Assembly: GCA_913061385.1 (NCBI GenBank)
Contig: CAJXTM010000050.1
Location: 1 to 11,017 of the forward strand
Length of the DNA stretch: 11,017 nucleotides
Reading direction: 5' to 3'
DNA from: an uncultured Rhodopirellula sp.
Lineage (GTDB): Bacteria; Planctomycetota; Planctomycetia; Pirellulales; Pirellulaceae
The notes under the pieces: generated by a model
Databases searched by the model: none
What the model saw: only the letters and a program-made list of their open reading frames with translations
What the model was told of the DNA's origin: nothing
Translations under genes and position numbers: made by a program
Shown here: positions 1-5,369 of the stretch, in pieces
How the letters are laid out: every line of letters starts with the position of its first letter
Position numbering within the stretch: the stretch's first letter is position 1

Positions 1-49
1 ACGAGATCAGCCTCGGTCTCGTGGGCTCGGAGATGTGTATAAGAGACAG
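1..49 (+). other. Illumina Nextera i7 adapter (sequencing artefact)
   Basis: This is not genomic sequence. Positions 1-7 are the end of the P7 oligo, 8-15 are an 8-base index (CAGCCTCG, read in sample sheets as CGAGGCTG, matching Nextera N710 as I recall it), 16-30 are the Nextera read-2 primer part, and 31-49 are the 19-base Tn5 mosaic end AGATGTGTATAAGAGACAG. An open frame starting with GTG at position 21 runs through the adapter into the first gene, so automatic translation adds ten false residues ending in the well-known artefact string MCIRDS. Genomic sequence starts at about position 50. Confidence 0.98.
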
Positions 50-2126
50 CCGCGAGACCCTGATAAGACGGCTGTACTTCGACCTCACGGGTCTACCGCC
101 AAGTCGCGAAACCATACAACAATTTTCGAACTCTACCCGCCCAGATTCCTATCACCGGCTCGTTGATTTTTTACTTGCTTCACCAGCCTTTGGAGAAAGA
201 TTTGCCCGACACTGGCTGGATGTTGCTAGATATGCCGACACTGTTGGCTACGCCTTGGGAGGCAAAGAGCGGCGTTACAAAGGCAGTGAACGATATCGAG
301 ACTGGACGATCCGAGCGTTTGCCGAGGACATGCCATACGATGAGATGGTGCGTCACCAATTGTCGGCTGACCGTACCGATCCCACAAATGAACACGGGAA
401 CTTGGAAGCAATGGGTTTCCTGACCTTGGGACGCCAATTTCTAAACCCACTGGACACCATCGATGACAGAATCGACGTCATCACGCGTGGCCTCTTAGGG
501 CTGACCGTCGCTTGTGCTCGATGCCACGATCATAAATTTGATCCGATTCCAACCGAGGACTATTACGCACTGGGAGGCATAATCGCCAGCAGTCAGCGTC
601 CGAAAGATGGCGTCAGCCCATTAATGCTAGTGGACAAGCCGAACCCCACCGACAGTCCAGTTCTAATTCGTGGCCAAATCAATAATCGAGGCCCGATCGC
701 ACCAAGGCAATTTCTGACGGCACTTCGGACTGATGGCGAAAAACGATTCACCGATGGCAGTGGTCGAAAAGAGTTGGCAGAGCGAATCGCTAATGCCAAC
801 AACCCACTTACTTCCAGAGTAATGGTCAACCGCGTTTGGACGTATCTAATTGGCAAGCCGCTGGTTGCAAATCCAAGTGACTTCGGATTCCGTACCGAAC
901 CGCCAGCCATCCCAGAAATCCTAGATGGTCTCGCTGCTGAATTCTCGACTCACTGGAGCCTTAAAAAGCTGGTGCGGAGGATTGTTCTTTCAAAAATTTA
1001 CCAGCAGCGAGTTTCGTCAGAAGCGAATTTAGTTGAGGACGACCCAGACAACCAACTGCTAGCACGAGGAAACCGCAAACGCCGTGACTTCGAATCTTTA
1101 CGCGACTCAATTCTGACCGTTTCCGAAATGCTTGACCGTTCAATTGGCGGACCTCCCCTCGATATCACCGCAGATACGCCCACGCCCCGAAGAACAATTT
1201 ATGCGATGATCGATCGCCAAAATCTCCCTGCACTGTTCCGCACGTTTGACTTTGCAAGCCCTGACACGCACTCCCCCAGTCGGTACTTCACAACAGTGCC
1301 GCAACAAGCACTGTTTCTAATGAACAGTCCACAAATGATGGCAATCACGAAGGCCACCGCTGGCGTTGTCCGGCAACAGGTACCATCAACTGCTGATCAT
1401 CGCGCCCATGCACAAGCAATGTTTCTGCAAATCCTCGGCCGTCAACCGTTATTACACGAAGTCACTGCAGCAACCAATTTTTTACAACAGCCGTCCAAGC
1501 AGCCTACCCCGATCATCGACGACAGATCGGTTTGGTCTTATGGAACAGCCAAGATCTCACCCGAACAAGGCGAGGAACTCTCCGAGTTCGTCGCAATGAC
1601 GTATCATCGAGACGGCCGCTGGCAAGTAGCCAAGGACTTTCCCACTGGGTCACCCTATGGGCATGCGTATCTTGGCAAGAGTGGAGGTCACACGACGAAC
1701 GATCCCAATCTAGCTGTGGTGCGTCGATACACAGCGCCACAAAATGAAACGATTCAGCTGCAGGGAAAAATCAGCCATAGCAGCGACAAGGGCGACGGCG
1801 TCATCTTTTCGATACATGCCAACAGAAAAAACATCTACCAGTCAACAGAACTGAACTCAAATACAACCCACGGCCCCCACACCATTAACCTACAGACCGG
1901 TCAGACACTTGATCTCATCGCGACTGCAGGAACCACAAGCTCCTTCGATACGTTTGAGTGGACAGCAACCCTGCAGACGAATTCAACACAAGGATCAGGA
2001 TCAGAGCGTAATACGAAACGCCACTTCAGTGGACCATTCACCCAGCAAAGAATCCAATCGCTCGATCGGCTTGAGCAGTTAGCGCAAATACTGATCCTCA
2101 GCAACGAATTCGCATTCATTGACTAA
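50..2126 (+). CDS. PSCyt2/PSD1 (DUF1549-DUF1553) protein, 5'-truncated
   Basis: This is the C-terminal 691 or so residues of a planctomycete-type cytochrome-like protein. Residue numbers below count the open frame from position 21, whose first ten residues are adapter. Residues 11-190 match PSCyt2 (DUF1549): LYFDLTGLPP at 18-27, the HWLDVARYAD region at 64-73, and a haem-binding-type CARCH at 165-169 (bases 513-527). PSD1 (DUF1553) follows from about 245, with NPLTSRVMVNRVW at 261-273 and SDFGFRTEPP at 286-295. It ends with the usual LAQILILSNEF helix at 687-697. Between 505 and 655 lies a beta-strand-rich stretch that looks like a domain nested in PSD1. The linker between PSCyt2 and PSD1 is only about 55 residues. 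The N-terminus is missing; in this family it usually carries a signal peptide and often a PSCyt1 cytochrome domain. The protein is probably periplasmic or exported. Its biochemical role is unproven; it pairs with the DUF1501 gene 114 bases downstream. Confidence 0.93.
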
Positions 2127-2240
2127 TCGTCGGGAAGAGCACCTCAGGCGACCACAAAAGACGGCCCACTCAACAACAGTAAACCGCAAGCCTCCCGCCC
2201 CTAACTTCACACCTTTTCTGACAACACGCAAACACAAGCC
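2127..2240 (+). other. Intergenic gap between PSCyt2/PSD1 and DUF1501 genes
   Basis: This 114-base gap on the coding strand is rich in A and C. I see no Shine-Dalgarno sequence before the ATG at 2241 (the preceding bases are CGCAAACACAAGCC), no strong terminator hairpin and no clear sigma-70 promoter. The same orientation and the short distance are compatible with one transcript for both genes. Confidence 0.5.
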
Positions 2241-3641
2241 ATGTTGAATCACACCACTTCCGCGCGCCGCAACTTTCTTAAAGCATGCGGAACAGGTTTT
2301 GGCAGCGTAGCGTTGACTGATCTGTTAGCACGGGAAAACATCTCGGCGGGTGAAGTTCCGATTCACTTTCCCGCCAAGGCAAAACATGTCATCCACCTTT
2401 TCATGAATGGTGGCCCGAGCCATGTTGATACGTTTGACCCCAAACTTGCACTGGAAAAATACCACGGTCAAACAGCACCCACCAAAAACCTCCGAACGGA
2501 ACGGCCCACCGGAAATGTTCTCAAGTCACCCTACAAGTTCAAGCAGTATGGAGAATGCGGTTTGCCTGCGAGTGAAATTTTCTCACGCACAGCGGAGCAT
2601 ATGGACGAAATATGCGTAATTCGATCCATGTACGCCGACGTTCCCAATCATGAACCGTCCTTGATGCTGATGAACACAGGCGAGTCTCGCTTAGTGCGGC
2701 CAAGCATGGGATCATGGGTTTCCTATGGTCTCGGCAGTGGCAATAGGAATCTTCCTTCATTTGTCACAATGTGTCCTGGTGGTTATCCCATCAAGGAATC
2801 TCAAAACTGGCAAAATGCGTTTCTGCCTGGGAAATATCAAGCAACCTACATCGACACAAGCGGTCAGAGAGTCGAACAACTCATTGATCACATCCGAAAC
2901 AATAGAGTATCTCCGCGTGACCAACGTCAGCAACTTGACCTGCTGCAGAAATTGAATCGTCAGCATGCCAGCACTCGCGAAAACGACAAGCGGTTGGACT
3001 CGAGGTTGGAGTCTTTTGAGTTGGCGTATCGTATGCAAAGTGAGGCCTCCACCGCCTTCGATATCCAACACGAACCACTCGCCACTCGCAAGATGTACGG
3101 CAAGGGTGCATTTGCCAGACAGGCGTTGATAGCAAGACGGTTGGTGGAACGCGGCGTGCGTTTTGTCCAGCTCTACACAGGCGCGGGACAACCCTGGGAC
3201 AACCACGATGATCTAGCAAAAGGACATCGGAATGTCGCTTTGGGTGTCGACCAAGCAATCGGCGCACTGTTGAGCGATTTGAAACGCACCGGGATGCTTG
3301 ATTCAACACTCGTCCTGTGGGGAGGTGAATTTGGAAGAACCCCAGTCGTTGAAATGCCCAAGGAAGGATCCAATCAGGGAAAAATGAACGGGCGTGACCA
3401 CAATCACTACGGATTCACCTGCTGGATGGCAGGTGGAGGTGTCAAAGGTGGACAGGCGATTGGCTCGACGGATGAACTCGGCTTCCAAGCCGTAGAAAAT
3501 CGAGTGCATGTGCATGATCTGCACGCCACAATGCTAAGACTGCTGGGTTACGATCACGAACGCCTGACCTATCGCTACGCTGGTCGAGATTTTCGCCTAA
3601 CCGATGTACATGGCAAAGTCGTCGAACAAGTTTTCAGCTAG
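2241..3641 (+). CDS. DUF1501 family protein with Tat-type signal
   Basis: This is a complete 466-residue DUF1501 protein, a family with an alkaline phosphatase/sulfatase-like fold that is abundant in planctomycetes and has no settled substrate. The N-terminus carries a twin-arginine motif, SARRNFLK at residues 7-14, followed by a short hydrophobic stretch, so export in folded form by Tat is likely. Family motifs are NGGPSHVDTFDPK at 56-68, an NHEPS region at 136-140, LVLWGGEFGRTP at 357-368, GRDHNHYGF at 384-392 and VHVHDLHATML at 422-432. The His/Asp-rich motifs resemble metal ligands of the alkaline phosphatase superfamily, but the exact ligands are not assigned here. Length is normal for the family and there are no interruptions. 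The start is chosen because it places the RR motif at the N-terminus; there is no Shine-Dalgarno sequence. It lies directly after a PSCyt2/PSD1 gene, its classic partner, which suggests the two products work together in the periplasm. Confidence 0.95.
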   Translation: MLNHTTSARRNFLKACGTGFGSVALTDLLARENISAGEVPIHFPAKAKHVIHLFMNGGPSHVDTFDPKLALEKYHGQTAPTKNLRTERPTGNVLKSPYKFKQYGECGLPASEIFSRTAEHMDEICVIRSMYADVPNHEPSLMLMNTGESRLVRPSMGSWVSYGLGSGNRNLPSFVTMCPGGYPIKESQNWQNAFLPGKYQATYIDTSGQRVEQLIDHIRNNRVSPRDQRQQLDLLQKLNRQHASTRENDKRLDSRLESFELAYRMQSEASTAFDIQHEPLATRKMYGKGAFARQALIARRLVERGVRFVQLYTGAGQPWDNHDDLAKGHRNVALGVDQAIGALLSDLKRTGMLDSTLVLWGGEFGRTPVVEMPKEGSNQGKMNGRDHNHYGFTCWMAGGGVKGGQAIGSTDELGFQAVENRVHVHDLHATMLRLLGYDHERLTYRYAGRDFRLTDVHGKVVEQVFS

Positions 3642-3868
3642 CTCAGGCATGCACACGACGAGTGCAACGGATGAATCTGCGAGCAGCTCCACTATTCGAT
3701 TCCCGCAGGTCAAGGTTGGTGTCGACCAAACAGCCCTTGTCGTATAGAACGCTAGAGCAAAGCCTGCACATTTTGCCTCGCGATCTGCGAGAACCGATAG
3801 ATGCTTCTGTCCCCAGCCGCGGCTCTGGACCAGAGCCCTACTCAAACACCAAAAGCGGTACATCCATC
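3642..3868 (+). other. 227-base upstream region of the PQQ-propeller gene
   Basis: The region is open in the frame of the downstream gene from an ATG at 3662, but the encoded 69 residues have no recognisable domain and precede an obvious signal peptide, so I treat it as non-coding. It contains a small inverted repeat, TTGGT-GTCG-ACCAA (3716-3729), an AT-rich hexamer TATAGA (3743-3748) without a convincing -35 partner at normal spacing, and the strong palindrome described separately at 3821-3837. It is large enough to hold a promoter for the next gene. Confidence 0.45.
3821..3837. promoter_or_regulatory. 17-base perfect palindrome upstream of the propeller gene
   Basis: GGCTCTGGACCAGAGCC is a perfect inverted repeat of 8 bases each side around one central A. 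As RNA it could form a 6-bp GC-rich hairpin with loop GGACC. It overlaps a second 10-base palindrome, AGCCGCGGCT (3815-3824), sharing GGCT. It ends 31 bases before the ATG at 3869. There is no T-run after it on either strand, so a standard intrinsic terminator is unlikely. An operator or a 5'-leader hairpin is possible, but no regulator is known. Confidence 0.4.
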
Positions 3869-5173
3869 ATGGCTAAATTTCTTTCCCCCCTAATTATTGT
3901 GGCTTTGGTTACAGTCACAATTCTGCAATCCCAAACCGCGAATGCTGATTGGCCAGCATTTCTGGGCGGTGAGTCCCGGTCTTCCGCAGCGGAGTTCACG
4001 CCACCACTGAAATGGACTCCTGCCGAGGGAATAGGCTGGCAAGTCAAGTTGCCAGGACATGGGCAATCCAGCCCCATCATCGTTGGCGATCGCATCTACC
4101 TGACAGCGGTAGAAGGCCCGATGAAAAACAACAATCTGGTACTTTGCCACAGTTTGATTACCGGCGAACTGCTGTGGAAAAAATCGTTCCCAAGCAGCCT
4201 GCCCGTTGCCAACAATGTGTACACCAGCCGGGCTGCCCCGACTCCGTCTGCAGATGCCACCGGCGTTTTTGCATTTTTCGAAAGTGGGAATCTGGTCGCG
4301 TTGACTCCCGAGGGCGAAGTGCGTTGGGAAAGAGACCTGATCAAGGATTATGGCAAATATGTTGGTCGCTTCGGTTTGGGAGGATCCGTTGCTCAGCTTG
4401 ATGGCCAGATCTTCATCGTTGCTGACAACGACGGCCCTTCTTACATCGCTGGTTTTGACAAGAAGACAGGAAAAACGACATGGAAGACAGACCGAGCCAG
4501 CCGTATTTCATGGTCTTCACCGATGATGGTAAAAATTGAGGACAAAGATCAAATCGTGATTTCATCCTCTGGATCCGTCGATGGCTATAACCCTGCCGAT
4601 GGGAAACTGCTTTGGAGTTACGACAACGTCGGCGGCAACACCGTCCCATCGACCATTGATGCTGGCAACGGCTCATTTTTGGTGGGTGCGTCCCCCGGTC
4701 GCAACGGGGAAGCATCTGAAGGAGCAAAAGAGTCCAACCTGCTCATGCAAGTCGTTGCATCTGAAAACGGCTTTACAACCAAAGTTGTCTGGCGAAGCAC
4801 CGATGCAACCAGCTCATTCGGATCCCCCATTCTTTACAAAGGACACGCATACTACACCAACAGAGCGGGCGTTCTTTACTGCATCGACTCTGTAACCGGC
4901 GAAACCAGTTACACCGCTCGGTTGGCAGCCAGCAACTGGGCCACACCCGTTGGCGTTGGCGAGCACATTTTCTTCTTTGGCAAGGACGGGCGCACTTCAA
5001 TCGTTCAGACCGGGTCGAAAAAGGAGATCCTCGATGAGAATCGACTTTGGAACTCTGAAGACGCAGGTGGCCCGGGTGGATTCGGTGGAGAAATTCAGTA
5101 CGGCGTCGCCCCGACTCCAAATGGCTTTGTCGTCCGAACTGGGACAAATCTATTTTTGATTGGGAAACCATAA
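3869..5173 (+). CDS. PQQ-like beta-propeller repeat protein, secreted
   Basis: This predicts a 434-residue exported beta-propeller of the PQQ-repeat/BamB-like class. The start at 3869 is chosen because it gives a textbook Sec signal peptide: MAKF, a hydrophobic core at residues 5-19, and an ANA cleavage motif at 24-26 followed by DWPAF. The upstream in-frame ATG at 3662 would bury this signal. Repeats carry the typical G-x-x-x-W strand signature: GELLW at 99-103, GEVRW at 149-153, GKTTW at 201-205 and GKLLW at 245-249. Weaker copies are KVVW near 305-308 and GETSY at 345-349. This suggests about six to eight blades. I see no quinoprotein dehydrogenase catalytic features and no lipobox cysteine at the signal end, so a binding or scaffold role in the periplasm is more likely than PQQ-dependent oxidation. 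Such proteins are common beside PSCyt/DUF1501 genes in planctomycetes. There is no clear Shine-Dalgarno sequence. Confidence 0.88.
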   Translation: MAKFLSPLIIVALVTVTILQSQTANADWPAFLGGESRSSAAEFTPPLKWTPAEGIGWQVKLPGHGQSSPIIVGDRIYLTAVEGPMKNNNLVLCHSLITGELLWKKSFPSSLPVANNVYTSRAAPTPSADATGVFAFFESGNLVALTPEGEVRWERDLIKDYGKYVGRFGLGGSVAQLDGQIFIVADNDGPSYIAGFDKKTGKTTWKTDRASRISWSSPMMVKIEDKDQIVISSSGSVDGYNPADGKLLWSYDNVGGNTVPSTIDAGNGSFLVGASPGRNGEASEGAKESNLLMQVVASENGFTTKVVWRSTDATSSFGSPILYKGHAYYTNRAGVLYCIDSVTGETSYTARLAASNWATPVGVGEHIFFFGKDGRTSIVQTGSKKEILDENRLWNSEDAGGPGGFGGEIQYGVAPTPNGFVVRTGTNLFLIGKP

Positions 5174-5369
5174 GATTCTCATCAATCACGACGGCAAGGC
5201 TCTCTTGAAATTGAATGCCAAGCAGCAAACTTGAAAACAGCTGAATGCTCTCAACTGACCGTTGGCACTCAACCAACGCTCGTGCTTCGCGGCACGTCGC
5301 AAGTCGGGCAAATACCATGAGTACCACATCCAGTTTGCGGTAGTGTCGCATCACTGAACGAGTTGCCGT
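5174..5369. other. Convergent intergenic region
   Basis: These 196 bases separate the ends of the plus-strand propeller gene and the minus-strand helicase gene. Two small hairpins lie side by side: GTTGG/CCAAC (5261-5277) and CGTGC/GCACG (5281-5296). On the minus strand the frame of the helicase gene stays open after its stop codon down to about 4773, but the translation has no recognisable nuclease or other motif. I see no gene here. Confidence 0.6.
5261..5296. terminator. Tandem hairpins between convergent genes, possible terminator
   Basis: GTTGG and CCAAC (5261-5265 and 5273-5277) can pair around a 7-base loop, and CGTGC and GCACG (5281-5285 and 5292-5296) around a 6-base loop, TTCGCG. 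The position between two gene ends suits transcription termination on both strands. Neither hairpin is followed by a T-rich run, and the stems are short, so this is a weak call based mostly on location. Confidence 0.25.

Noticed and set aside
2757..3309. Two minus-strand open frames of 142-149 residues opposite the DUF1501 gene
   Set aside because: They are shadows of a gene with clear family motifs. Their translations are Cys/Arg-rich and look like antisense reading of coding sequence.
3743..3748. TATAGA as a sigma-70 -10 box for the propeller gene
   Set aside because: No suitable -35 hexamer lies 16-18 bases upstream; the nearest TTGGTG is about 21 bases away. The match is too weak to call.
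3662..3868. 69-residue upstream extension of the propeller protein from the ATG at 3662
   Set aside because: The extension has no domain and would bury a clear Sec signal peptide that starts at 3869. The region also contains strong palindromes typical of non-coding DNA.
4773..5354. 193-residue minus-strand open frame continuing after the helicase stop
   Set aside because: Most of it lies opposite the well-supported propeller gene, its translation has no recognisable motif, and there is no ribosome site. It is best seen as chance, although it is noted in relation to a possible truncation.
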